Shown here: piece after piece, positions 34,128 through 45,350 of the stretch
Layout of the letters: each line of letters begins with the position of its first letter
Position numbering within the stretch: the first letter of the stretch is position 1
DNA from: Pleurotus ostreatus/Saccharomyces cerevisiae fusant
Taxonomy: Eukaryota > Opisthokonta
NCBI GenBank assembly: GCA_024196135.1
Contig: JAMQCK010000068.1
Location: 1 to 64,000 of the forward strand
DNA length: 64,000 nt
Direction of reading: 5' to 3'
Made by a program: the position numbers and the translations under genes
The notes under the pieces: model-generated
Seen by the model: only the letters and a program-made list of their open reading frames with translations
What the model was told of the DNA's origin: nothing
Databases searched by the model: none

Positions 34128-34318
34128 ACCCGCACTTGGCGCATGCGGGTTCTGCGATCGCGGCGCGCTCTATAAATTCCACCATGTCCCCACTGTGCTT
34201 TTTGTGCGGTGCCATCATCCCGAGAAGCGGTCCCCCTTCACCTGTGTTCATAGGCTGAGCCTTCAGCGGCGCCTTCTTTCCTCAACTTGCCGACTTACGA
34301 CCGCCTCTCCTCCCCACG

Positions 34319-36608
34319 ATGGCTTCCGTGGAATCGCCCGTCGTTCACTACGAGGACGATCACAAGTCCTCGCACTCGTCGCACAAGACTGATGAGGAAG
34401 CTCAAAAGCCCGCTGTAGTCATCTCCGAGGAGGACGCAGATGCAGCCGGCGCGAAGACCGTTGAGGCGACTTTCCGCGTCTTCGGGAAGTACTCGCGGTG
34501 GGCCCTGTTCATCGGGTGAGTATGCCGTCGTCTGATCATCTCGAGCACCGACCTGACCGAGCTTCCAGTCTGGGTCTTGCGGCGTACATCTACTCGCTCG
34601 ATGGCCAGACGACGTACACCTACCTCGCCTACGCTACTTCCTCGCTGGGAGATCACGGCCTTCTAGCGACCGTGCAGACTGCGCAGGCTATCATCAGTAC
34701 GCTGCGTCAGCCCATGCATTACCCATCTGATACTGACTCCCTTGTAGTCGCCTGCGGTAAGCCCGTCGTAGCTAAGCTCGCGGACGTCTCGTCACGAGGC
34801 TTTGCTTATCTCTTCGTCCGTGAGTACTGCCGCAAGCAGCATGCTCGGACACCATACTGACCTGCCTACCAGTGATCTTCTATGTCGTCGGCTACATCGT
34901 GATCGCCTCTGCGCACAACATTGAGACCATCTGCGGTGGCATCATCTTGTATGCCGTGGGCTACACGGGACTGCAGCTGCTCACCCAGATCATCATTGCG
35001 GACATCACGACGCTGAAATGGCGCGGACTTGTGTCCTCGCTCATCTCGGCGCCCTTCATCATCAACGCGTTCGTCGGCTCGAATATCTCCGCCCAGGTGC
35101 TTGAGCGTTCGGGCTGGCGATGGGGCTGTGAGTGCTATCCCTGCATGTTTTATTCCATTGTGCTCACAAAATCACCAGACGGCATGTTCGCCATCCTCAT
35201 CCCCGTCTCGCTCGCGCCGCTCATCGTGACACTCCTGTGGGCCGAGCGCAAGGCGAAGCGCCTCGGCCTCGTCGTCAAGCGCGAGCACAAGCACACGCTC
35301 CCTGTCCGCCTGTACCACACCGCGCAGAAGCTCGACGTTGTGGGTCTGCTGCTCATCGGCACCTCTGTCGCACTCATTCTCCTGCCCCTCACCTTGGCGA
35401 AGGGGGCGAAGGGCGGTTGGGATAATCGTCAGTATTCGCGTGGTTAAAGATTGGGACTTCGACTTATAGCTTTTCAGCGTCGATGATCGCTATGCTCGTT
35501 GTTGGCTGCGTCCTGCTCTTCGGTGTCGCTATCTGGGACTTCAAGTTTGCTTCGTACCCGGCTATTCCGAGACGCTTCGTCATGAACCGCAGCGTCATGT
35601 TCGCGTCGCTTATCGGATTCTTTGACTTCGTGAGTTTACTTAGACTTCCCTTGTAGGCTGCTGCTTGCACTCACTGCAGATCTCCTTCTACCTCAACTAC
35701 GCTTATCTTTATTCCTTCATTCTCGTCACGAAAGATTGGTCAGTTTATGTGATCTGCCGCCGTGAATAAATCACTCAACCTTCGTCTAGGCCGCTGGTCA
35801 ACGTCACGTACTTCACGTCTTGCCAGAGCGTCGCGCTCACCGTCTTCGGTATCGGCGCCGGTCTGCTCATGCGCTACTTCAAGAGCTACAAGATCATCCT
35901 GATCGTCGGCCTTTGCATCCGTCTTCTGTGCGTCCCTCCTTCCCCTCATACTTAACCTCTTCATCCCACTAACACCCCTTCCCCTTAGCGGCGCCGGCCT
36001 CATGATCCACTCCCGCGGCGCCAACGCCTCCGACGCCGAGGTCGTCTGGACGCAGATCCTCCAGGGCATGGGCGGCGGCATGGCCTCCGTCACCATCCAG
36101 GTCGGCGCGCAGGCCTCCGTCACGCACGCGGACGTCGCCATGGCCACCGCCGTCGTGCTACTCATCACGGAGATCGGGGGCTCGATCGGTACGGCGGTGG
36201 CAGGTGCGATTTGGACGAATCGAATGCCTGGGGAGCTGGTGAAGAGCTTGGGGGGCTTCCTCAATCAGACGGAGATTGATACGATTTATTCGTCGGTGGC
36301 GGTTGCGGCGGCGTACCCGAGGGGTGACCCGACGAGGGAGGGGGTTATTACCGGTGCGTTTTGCGATCTCGGTTGGGTAAGAGAGGATGGGACTGACCAG
36401 ACCTGCAGCCTACGGAAACGTTATGCACCTGATGTGCATTATCGCCACCGTCATGGCCATTCCGCCCATCATCTTCGCCTGCTTCATGCCCAACTGGACC
36501 CTTGGCGATGAGCAGAACGCCGTCGACAAGATCAACCTTGCGGGTGAGCTGGAACGGGAGATGGAGGAGCAGCCCGCTGGTGTTGCCAGTGGATCAAAAG
36601 CCGTCTAA
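34319..36608 (+). CDS. MFS siderophore-iron transporter (SIT/ARN family)
   Basis: Ten exons (34319-34515, 34569-34696, 34748-34819, 34873-35127, 35179-35427, 35478-35629, 35680-35738, 35790-35927, 35989-36353, 36409-36608) give 604 aa. A 55-residue acidic cytosolic N-terminus precedes about 14 hydrophobic segments. SIT-family landmarks are ALFIGLGLAAYIYSLDGQTTYTYLAYATSS split over TM1, QTAQAIIIACGKPVVAKLADVSSR, LLTQIIIADITTLKWRG in the TM4/5 loop, and QGMGGGMASVTIQVGAQASVTHADVA late in the protein. SIT proteins import ferric hydroxamate siderophores by proton symport at the plasma membrane. Neither NRPS nor siderophore-synthesis genes are nearby, so it may take up foreign siderophores. GATA-like sites upstream fit iron regulation. 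Intron placement in every TM-dense region is frame-consistent. Confidence 0.9.
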
Positions 36609-36926
36609 ACAAGTGGCACATCTGTAAGGGTTCCTGGGTTTATGTTAATGGGTTTACTGGGACATCGTACTACTAATTCGCTCTCAATGTATTGCTAGAC
36701 ATTGTGTTACTATCTATGCAAACTATTTTGTGACGAAGAGGTGTCGATTCGTGCGTTTCGTTCAGACGATGTTGCACTTTGCCACAAAGTTCGGCCGTGA
36801 GAATCCCACCTCGCAACTCCATCATCACATCACCCTTCCCGATTCGGTAGGCCTTGTTCTTTCGCTGGACGACGATCTCGCTGTCCCAAGTCACACTGCA
36901 GCGCGCCTACATCAGAAAAGGCAGAT
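36609..36926. other. Short intergenic region
   Basis: 318 bases between the transporter and the PAC3-like gene. No separate gene seen; it must contain the terminator of the first and the promoter of the second. Confidence 0.5.
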
Positions 36927-37458
36927 ATGGTGTCACCAACGCAAGTGTCGCGAGAGATAGCTGGGAACAATACGGACATCGTTGTTCTCCCTTATGCAGA
37001 CCGCGTCCTCGTCCTCGTCACTCAACTGGGCAAAGTAGGGAACCTGGTCAGTCCTCCCCGTATAAGGGATTTCAGGAGTATCTGACCATTCTTCAAAGAT
37101 ACAAGCATCTCTACCCGCGACAACACCCATCCAACCCGCGTCAGAACCGAACGCCGATCATCCCAATGCTCTTGCACTTCCCCCACCACCTCCCGGAATC
37201 CAAGTCACTGGGTTGCTCGGCAGCTCGTCGTCAGACCACCAGCACACGCTCCATTATCTCTATGCCTCGCAGATTGCTACGATTGTATGGACGGCAGAGG
37301 GAGGGGGAGCTCTGGCGGGTCCACGACGCGACGTGATTATCGGGCTGGCTCTGCGAAAATCTGCCCCTGCACCTGATGACGATGACTCTCTGTCCGAAGC
37401 AGAGAGGGAGACGTACAACGCGATCATGTTGCTGCTACAGGAAATACTCAAGAGATGA
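36927..37458 (+). CDS. Proteasome assembly chaperone 3-like protein (PAC3/Poc3)
   Basis: Two exons (36927-37046, 37099-37458) give 159 aa. The protein starts MVSPTQVSREIAGN and has a strand-rich core, TDIVVLPYADRVLVLVTQLGKVGNL, in the position of the PAC3 pattern D-x-hydrophobic...TQ-x-GK-x-G. A proline-rich loop (ALPPPPPGIQ) and a second half ending RDVIIGLALRK, then an acidic linker and terminal helix (AERETYNAIMLLLQEILK) follow. PAC3 pairs with PAC4 to scaffold the alpha-ring of the 20S proteasome. The family is short and weakly conserved, so the call rests mainly on the TQ-GK motif, size and strand/helix order. The start codon is well placed: upstream frames are closed. Confidence 0.65.
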
Positions 37459-37928
37459 TGGTCCTTCCAGCCAGTAAATCCGGCGCCTATTGCACGTAAG
37501 CCATCCCAGTGGCGCGTATCTCGCTTGATGTCCATCACACAGCAGCAGGTACTCACTGACGCTGTGTACATCCATCAGAGGCGCTTGCGAGAAGTTGGCA
37601 TCGCTTCATGAGGCATCGCTGTCGCTCGCACGCTGATTAGCCACTGTGTGAATTTATGTTGACATTTGACCACGATGTCCATCTCCTCCCCCCGTCCTTG
37701 CGCTCCCCTCGTGCTTGCCTTGCGCCTCGCAAATGGCCGTCCGTCTATAAGTTGAGACCGGGGAGCCACGAGTGACTCGTGCCGGAGCCCCGCGCCGATA
37801 CCCTCCGTGATCAAATTTTGGAAGCGCCTTGAGCAGGTCTTCCGGATCCCTCTCTACTGCCCAGTCGCGTCGGAATCTTTTTTTCCTTCGCGTTCACCGT
37901 CCCTTCCCCTCCCCGCATCGCCCCAGAC
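37459..37928. other. Intergenic region upstream of NAA25
   Basis: 470 bases without a supportable ORF. Pyrimidine-rich sequence from about 37880 precedes the NAA25 start. Confidence 0.5.
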
Positions 37929-40900
37929 ATGTCGCTCACCGCCCTCGACCGCCAAATCCGCCCCATCTATGGTCAGCAAAATGCCCTCCCCGCGAGTGCA
38001 CACATACCCCCGGCGCACGTTTTCTGACCGCGCGCACGTCCAGATGCGCTCGACACCGGCTCGAACAAGTCCGCGATCGTGACGTGCAACAAGCTGCTCA
38101 AGAAGCAGCCGAAAAACACGCTCGTCAAGGTGCGTTACACGTGTAGCCGACTGGGTGCGCGGAAGCTAACGGGTGGTCACTTCGCAGGCGCTCAAGTCGC
38201 TCGCACTGGTGCGGTCGCAGAAGGTCGAAGAGTCGCTCGCGCTGTGCGATGAGGTGCTCGCTACGAAGCCGACGGACGATGCTATCCTCACCGCCATGAT
38301 GCATGTTTTGCGCGGCCTCGGACGCAGTACGCATGTCGACGTGCGATCGGGCGACCCGGTGCTGACGGTGCATAGACAACGACATGGTTGCCATGTTCGA
38401 GGACGCGTTCAAGCAGCAGCCCAACAACGAGGAGCTCGGCTGCCAGACGGTCTTCGCTAATATCCGTGCACTCCGATGGAAGACGGCCCAGCAGGTGCGT
38501 ATGCGAAGTCAGGGGCATCCATTCACCTACTCACAACACCCCATAGCTCTCGCAAAAGCTGTTCCGAACCTTCAGCGACGAGCGCTACCTCTACTGGAGC
38601 GTCATGTGCAGCGTCCTGCAGGTGCGTACCCCGTACTTCCCCTCCCGATCATGCCTAACCCTTGCTCAGGCTCACGACCCCACCACGCCCGAGAACATGA
38701 AGCCGATCCTCTTCAAGCTCGCTGCCAAGCTGCTCGAGCAGTCCCCCAACCCCTCCTTCGTTAGCGCCGACCGCTTCCACCTGCACCTCTCCGTGCTCAA
38801 GGAGACCGCCGACTGGAAGGCTGCGAACAAGCTCCTTGACACCGACATCGGGCGCGTCATCTGCGATACGAACCTCTCATGCAATGAGCTGCGGCGCGAG
38901 ATCATCCGCGCGCAGGGCAAGCTTCGGGAGGAGGGCGCGACCGCGGAGGTCCGCATCGGTGAGAAGGGGTGAGTGATGGCAGCGCTAGCAGATAGAATTC
39001 TGAAGCTGACACCTTACACCTTGCAGTGACCGCAACTGGTTCGAGTTCGTCTCCTTGCTGGACGGCACGTTCGCCGAGCCGGAATCAGAGGATGCGCAGG
39101 AACGCGTGACGAAGACGCGCCAGTTCCTTGAGAGCATTAAGGAGAAGGATGGCAAGGCTGACCGCTCCGCTCATTTGGCTGCCCTCGAGCTCGAGAAGCG
39201 CGCCAGGGAACATAAGCTTAGCAGCGGTGAGCATTACAAATCCAATCACTTGCGTCTTCTTATCTTGGTGCAGAGTCCCTTCTTCCGCAGCTGAAGGCCT
39301 ACTTTGAGGCCTTTGGCACGAAGGCTGTCTGCTACGAGGACCTCAAGCCATACGTCACCGTCCTCACGCCCGAAGAGGCCACTGAGTGGCAGGCCTTCCT
39401 CCAGCCTATCACCGAATCTTTCGTGCGTCAAGACATCCCATCAGTCTGGTCCCCCTCGCTGACCTCTCGCAGACGAACGGCAACGAACTGCAACGAACCA
39501 TTAACGCCCACAAGCTCCTACGCCACACCTCTACCCCCACCGTCGACTCCGAGCTCGCAAGCGTACAGACCTTCACCAAGCAGTACCGCGAGGGCCTGCA
39601 ATTCGGTGACCACCTCCCGACGACCGAGCTGCAGCCCGCAGACGACCTGGCGATCCTCGCCGGCCAGACCTTCGTCAGCCTATGGACGATCACGGGCGAG
39701 CAGAAGCACCTGTACAGCGCGGCGGCCTTCCTCGAGTACGCCTTGACGAAGAGCAACCAGGCGTTCGAGATGCGCTTGATGCTTGTGCGGATATACCGGT
39801 TGATAGCGGCTCCGGCGCTGGCGTTGGAGCAGTACCGCGCGATGGGCGCGAAGAACGTGCAGCAGGATACGTTGTCGCACTTCATCTTGTCGAGAGCATC
39901 ACTGTTCTCGTTGGCGCCGGTTGGCGACATCACGATGATGGCCGAGTGCATGGAGTCCATGCAGATCTACCTCAGCAACGCGAATGAGGTGCGTGTACAC
40001 CATCCATTAGTTTCGCCCTTATTCTAATACCCCTCCAGACCAGCGAATTCATCACCCGCGCCTTCAACGCCGAGAAGTACTCGCAGATCCCCGAATTCAT
40101 CGCCTTTGAGGAGCGCCTCGAGACCTCCGTGCAGAAGGACCTCGTCAAGATGGAGCATCTCCGCATGCGCCTCACGCACGAGACCATCTCGAACGACGTG
40201 ACGGACATGGAGCTCATCGAGCTCAAGTTCGGCTCGGAGAAGCCGCCGCATGACAACCGCGACTACGACATCCTCGTCAACTACCAGCCCGCGAGCTCGA
40301 AGTCGTTCCTGGAGCAGACGACGCTGTTTGGGAAGGTGGAGTCGGTGAGTACAGAAAGGAGAGGTTGGGGTGATAATGACTGATGGGTTTGGCAGTGCGG
40401 CTGGTTGAACATCTTCTTGAAGATGTACATCCGTGCGCTGCAGATGGCGAGTGATTTGGACGAGACGGTGGAGGACAAGCTGCTCGTTGGTGACCGGCCA
40501 AAGGTCGCCACTGATGCCGAAGGTCGGAAAGCCAACCGCGAGAAGCTTTTGGAGCGGACAGACGAAGAGCTTGCTGAGGTGCGTGATACGTGCCAAGAAC
40601 TGATTTCGGCCTCAATGCTAACAAACGTACAGCTCACTGATGATGAGCGCGCACTCGTCGACTTCGTCCGGGAACTCTCGGACTGGGCAGAGCCGCATCA
40701 TGACTACACCCGGCCACCACCAGCCGTCGTCCTCGCCGAGGCTGCGAAGGTGTCTGAGCAGCGGACAGGGCACCCGTTGCGCGGGATTGAGATTCCGCCA
40801 CTCCCGGCGAATGGGTCTACAAACGGCAACTGGAAGAAGGATGAGGAGCAACCACCGGTGAAGGACGCACCCGAGCTCGTGCTGAACTTCTTCGATGGTA

Positions 40901-41372
40901 AATAAATTGCCAAAACTAATTATTATCGGAGAATTGATGGCCTTTTTCAGGTCAAAGGAAACGCTTCGAGGAGGCCATCAAGCAGCAGTCGCCATTGGAG
41001 GCCATCGCTGTGGCTAACTTGACCGCGGAGGCGTTCTTGTTCGTCGTCATTGTCAGCATGCGGTTCAAGAACAACTCGATCGTCAAGATTCACAAGCTCG
41101 GCGCTCTGGTGCAGAGCTTCAAGACGATCCGTGCAAGCGCGATCGCACTACTGAAGGACATCTCCGCTGCGCTGCTCGCGCGCGCCGAGCAGGAGGGCAC
41201 CTCCGAGGCACGGAAAGCCTTCGTCGAGGACTGCGCCCTCGTCACAGCGGCTTCGGTGGACCACGACTTTGTCTTGAACGTCGGCAAGAAGGTAACAGAC
41301 TCGCGGAAGAAGATATTGGAGGGCGTAGGGAAGGGCATTCAGAAGCTGAGCACGACGTACGTGCAGTTCTGA
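37929..41372 (+). CDS. NAA25: NatB N-terminal acetyltransferase auxiliary subunit
   Basis: Thirteen exons (37929-37971, 38044-38129, 38188-38326, 38376-38494, 38547-38621, 38670-38968, 39027-39226, 39274-39422, 39473-39988, 40039-40344, 40396-40578, 40633-40897, 40951-41372) give 933 aa, the family's usual size. The N-terminal third is TPR-like helical hairpins (YDALDTGSNKSAIVTCNKLL, TLVKALKSLALVRSQKVEES, MHVLRGLGRNNDMVAMFEDA, YWSVMCSVLQ). The middle contains the conserved Mdm20/Naa25 block around SAAAFLEYALTKSNQAF and RLMLVRIYRLIAAPALALEQY. It holds the catalytic Naa20 on the ribosome to acetylate Met-Asp/Glu/Asn/Gln N-termini and, in yeast, supports actin cables and mitochondrial inheritance. 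All junction phases agree. No Naa20 gene is in the window. Confidence 0.92.
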
Positions 41373-41655
41373 AGAGGGATTTTACTGTATGTTGTATGGA
41401 ATGGGGATGTAAAAGTAATCTACCTTATATGCCGCACGTCACATAGACTAGTACTACACCACCACTCCAATCTTAGCGGATTGTAACGGCTTGTATAACC
41501 TGATTGCCAGCACGAATATCGCAAGTTCTCGCTATCGGCACCCAATTCGGAAGGCTTTGTTTCGAGGCAACTTCCGAATGTGCACGTGGGATATTCCTTG
41601 TTCTTCCCGACACGCGACCATTGTTCTCCTTCCCCCCTCATCACGCGTCTAATTC

Positions 41656-44600
41656 ATGCTAGCTACGTCCAAAACCAAAGACAAGCAGGAGACAGAATGG
41701 GAAGCCGACTGGTGGCAATTCCAACCCCTGCTTGACCGCACGCCCACCCGGCCCGTCGAATGGTCGACCTCCTCCCTGATCTTCACCGCGGACCACTCCA
41801 GCCCCATCCTCACCGCGCGCCATTTCTCGTCCTCCAAGCAGTTTGAGCTTCCACCGCCGGCTACCGCCGATGAGATGCAAAACTTCATGACTACTTTCCG
41901 CCCGCCGACTCTCATCTCTGCCGCGCCATCGGGGGACTGGCTGTTCGCGTACTATCCTGGGAATGGGAAGAACCGATGTTGTTTATGGCATCGTGGGGAC
42001 GCGCTTGATAGCTGGACTGTGAATGACCATTGGTCTGAACCGTCGGACGTGATTGCCGCGGAGTGGGTGGGCTTACCGCGAGAGGTGCGCATACGTCCTC
42101 TACGCGGAATCTCGTACTCACACTCACATAGTGGACAGTCAACGACGATGGCACTGCTTCCCGTCTACCTCCCCGCGGGTCGCCCACCCCCGTCCTGTCT
42201 CAAGGTCTCGTCGTCGTCACTCGAAATCACAGCTTAAAGCTCTTCTACTACCGCCACTACCAGAAGAATGTCAAGATCATTCCCCTCACACTCATGAACA
42301 TGTGTGTAAACGTCGAGGCCAACACGAAGCCCGAGATAGAGGGACCACCCCTACCTGGCTGCGTGCGGCTCTGCGCGAAGGCGGCGATCGGCGTGAACTA
42401 CAACGGTGCGCTATGGCTACGTGTACGCCCTTGTCAGCCTGCGTAAGCTGATGAATAGCCAAGACTCGTCTCTGTTAATTGCTTCCCGCCTGTATCGCGT
42501 TCCGGCACGAAATGCAGTACCCCAAGCGACCTTCGACGTCGACGACGATCCGCAAGGCATCGAATGGGAACAGTGGGGCGAAGAGCCCACCATAGAACTT
42601 GCTGAGTGTGCCCTCCGCTTCAACGGCGAGCAAATGAGTAGGTCCTGCTCACTTCTAGATGTACAAAACCTTCATCCTGCCTCAAGGTCTCCATGTACAG
42701 GTCATGCCACCACTACACCCTCGCAACGCAGCACCCGTCGCCGAGATGGCATTCGTCAGTGCGCCGCCAAGAGCTGTAGAGGGCCAGCAGACACCAACGA
42801 CGCCTGGCGAGCGATTTCTCGTCGTGTCGCACCTGGACTTTGGCGACTGTAAGACGCGCCCTGTTGGTAATTGACGAACTCCCATCCCTGACCACGAGCA
42901 GACACATCACCGCCAAAATCCAAGCTCACTAGCTATTCACTTGTTCTCAAGGATCAAAATACAACAAAAAGACACTGGGTAGGTTCCGAATGTTCACCAA
43001 TTTCAGCTATCAGAGTCGCTGACCTCGTTTGTGTCAGGAAGTCAAGGAAGAGGCGACGCGGTCTTTCGAGCCGGATGTCGTGACATCGCTCCTGCCATGT
43101 AAGGTGCCGACTCGCGGGATCTACGCTACCGTCTTGCATCGCTCGGGGAAGTTAACGCGAGGGCGAGAGCGGGCATGCATAGGACAGATCCGTCACTTGA
43201 ATCTGTATGTGATGTCTTTGTACACAAGGAATCGTCTCACTCATCCACTTATCTGCGCTCGTCAGACCAGATCTTGCTGATGCCCCAAATTCAACGCCAA
43301 CACCCATCGTGATTCCTGCAAAGCACATCGGATGCGACTGTACGTGGCCTTCAATGGTTATTAAGCAAGCTAATCCTCTCGTCTAGTACCTCTCTACACT
43401 ACCATCTCCTCCAACGGCACCCTTCTATGTGCTATCGCGCACAACCGGCCCAATGTGTACATGCTCCCACAACCATCGTCGGACCCCTCGGCAATGGCGG
43501 AAGACGACAAGCCAACACCGCCTCCCCAACTCGCCCGCCAGATCGCCGCAGCGCTGTACAATCGTCGACGCATGGGTGATCTTACACATCTACTTTCCAT
43601 GCCTACAACGCCCACTGATGATGCACGCGACACGCTGGCGGGCGTGCTGCAAGTGCTGCAGAAGAACGCCAGCGCAAGGACACGTGTGGACTATCGGTGG
43701 ATTGTGCTGGGCCTGGCAGTGGAGGTGTATCGGTCGCGCGCTCAACGAGCCAAGGACGAGGAGAAGACCGAGCTTGGCCGGAGGTGGCGCGCGGGGCGGG
43801 ATATGTGCTCCTTGTTCGCGATACAGCTGGCGTTCAAGGAGTGTAGTGATGAGAACGGGAAATACCATCTTGGTGAGCGTGTTTTTGTGCGCGAGACGTT
43901 GTGGGCATATTGATCGTCGTATAGATGCACTGTGGCAACTCGTCAGCTTGTGTAGCTGGTTTGTGGGTTATTTGGAGCGGCTCATGAAGGAGACGGTGCA
44001 GTTTGGGAATTTGCCAGCTCCGGAGAAGCCGAAGGAGGAGGACGATCTATTCGGCTCGGCGCGTATGTTCATTCGCCATGTATATGGTATCACATCTCGC
44101 TCACGCCTTTGCAGCCACCTCCCCGGAAAACTCAACATGGACAGCACCTTCAGGCGCTGAGACCATCCCATCGCCTACACTCCTGCCCTTCACGCATGTC
44201 GCATTGACCGAAACCTTACTGCACGTCGTCCAGCAAGTCAACAAGTTGCGCGAACAGGTGAATACGGCGAACATCAACAACGAACGTGCTTTCATGGCGA
44301 AGAATGTGCTGGTGGACGTGGTTGATTGTGCGGGCGTGTCCTTGAAAGACCTTGAAAAGCTTTTCGAGGAGGTGAAGGGCATGGTCGATGAGTCGATTGA
44401 CGGTATGTGGCGCTCCTCTTGAAGGGAATTTCTGTCGCTGATCGCACTGTGCGCACGACAGAAACACAGCAGCAGCTCAGCCTTGTCTCGTGCAAGCCGA
44501 TGCACGAAACTCGTTCGGCGGTCCACACCATCGCGTGCAAGATCACCACATCTCCCGTCCTCGACAAGATGCGCCTCTTCATCCGGCCCACTGATCTCGT

Positions 44601-44919
44601 CGACGGCCTCGGGCGCCTCTCCCTAGGCGACTTCGATCCGCCCTCATCAAACACCCCCGATGACGCGGCCACGCCCTTACCCGACACCTCTAGCGGCACG
44701 AGCAGCGCGCGGAAGGAGCACGACAGGGACATGGTGACGAAGGCGCCGTTGGGACAGCAGCGGGAGGCATATGTCTGCTTGCGATGTGGTGGGAAGTCGG
44801 ATTTACCGGTGGATTTGGCGGAGCCGGATATTGGATGTCAGGGGTGGAGGATTTGGGAGGGGAGGTGGGCGAGCGAGTGTATATGCGGGGGCTCGTGGAT
44901 AACGGCGGCCAATGCGTGA
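41656..44919 (+). CDS. MED16: Mediator complex subunit 16
   Basis: Eleven exons (41656-42084, 42132-42405, 42464-42637, 42687-42848, 42902-42978, 43038-43204, 43266-43339, 43387-43872, 43925-44062, 44115-44402, 44462-44919) encode 908 aa. The N-terminal half is beta-propeller-like (DWWQFQPLLDR, SLIFTADHSSPILTARHF, LISAAPSGDWLFAYYPG, TVNDDGTASRLPP). The C-terminal half is helical and ends in a cysteine module, C862-x2-C865GG, C882 and C896-x-C898GG, typical of fungal Med16 tails. Med16 (Sin4) is part of the Mediator tail that links activators to RNA polymerase II. The call relies on domain order and terminal motif. The acceptor at 42461-42463 (AAG) is used because the nearer TAG leads to an immediate stop. 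Only 282 bases separate it from NAA25. Confidence 0.78.
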
Positions 44920-45350
44920 AGATATAGGGTCACATATTTTTCGAGGAATATACTGATAATCTCACGTGGAAGTTGAACACCGGGATCAGAAGGCTATCAC
45001 TCCCAAATCGGGAAGGCCTTGTTCTTGCGTTCATGCCATCCGCTCCTCCCAATCTACGTCTATGAACGTAGCAGCCGTTATGAGACCTCTGATACAGCCG
45101 ATGCTTGTCTTCAGTCATACGGCCCGGACATGAACGCGTCGAGGGAAAGGCGGAGTATAGCGCGTTCACGTGCGGCCCAGCTGAATTGACATCGAACGCT
45201 GCGCGGGGCCAAGGCGGGCGGTCAGAGGGCCGTCCAGGCGCGCGTGACGAGTCGGCGCACACGGGACTCGGCTCGCTCGCTACCTGACGTTGCAGTTCAC
45301 ACAGGGCACACAGCACACCGCGTCTTGTCACCGACCATCACCATCCGGCC
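44920..45350. other. Intergenic region upstream of the transhydrogenase gene
   Basis: 431 bases with no supportable ORF. It contains the MED16 3' end and the transhydrogenase promoter; no obvious TATA box. Confidence 0.5.

Larger units (their letters stand above)
33452..34318. promoter_or_regulatory. Divergent promoter region between RPA2 and the siderophore transporter
   Basis: 867 bases without a gene. ACGCGT (33564-33569) sits on the RPA2 side. On the transporter side, GATTATCAGATAAT (about 34097-34110) and TTAGATTAGATAAC (about 34114-34127) contain WGATAR/ATCAGATAA-like sites, the type recognised by the fungal iron-responsive GATA factors (SreA/Urbs1). Confidence 0.5.
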
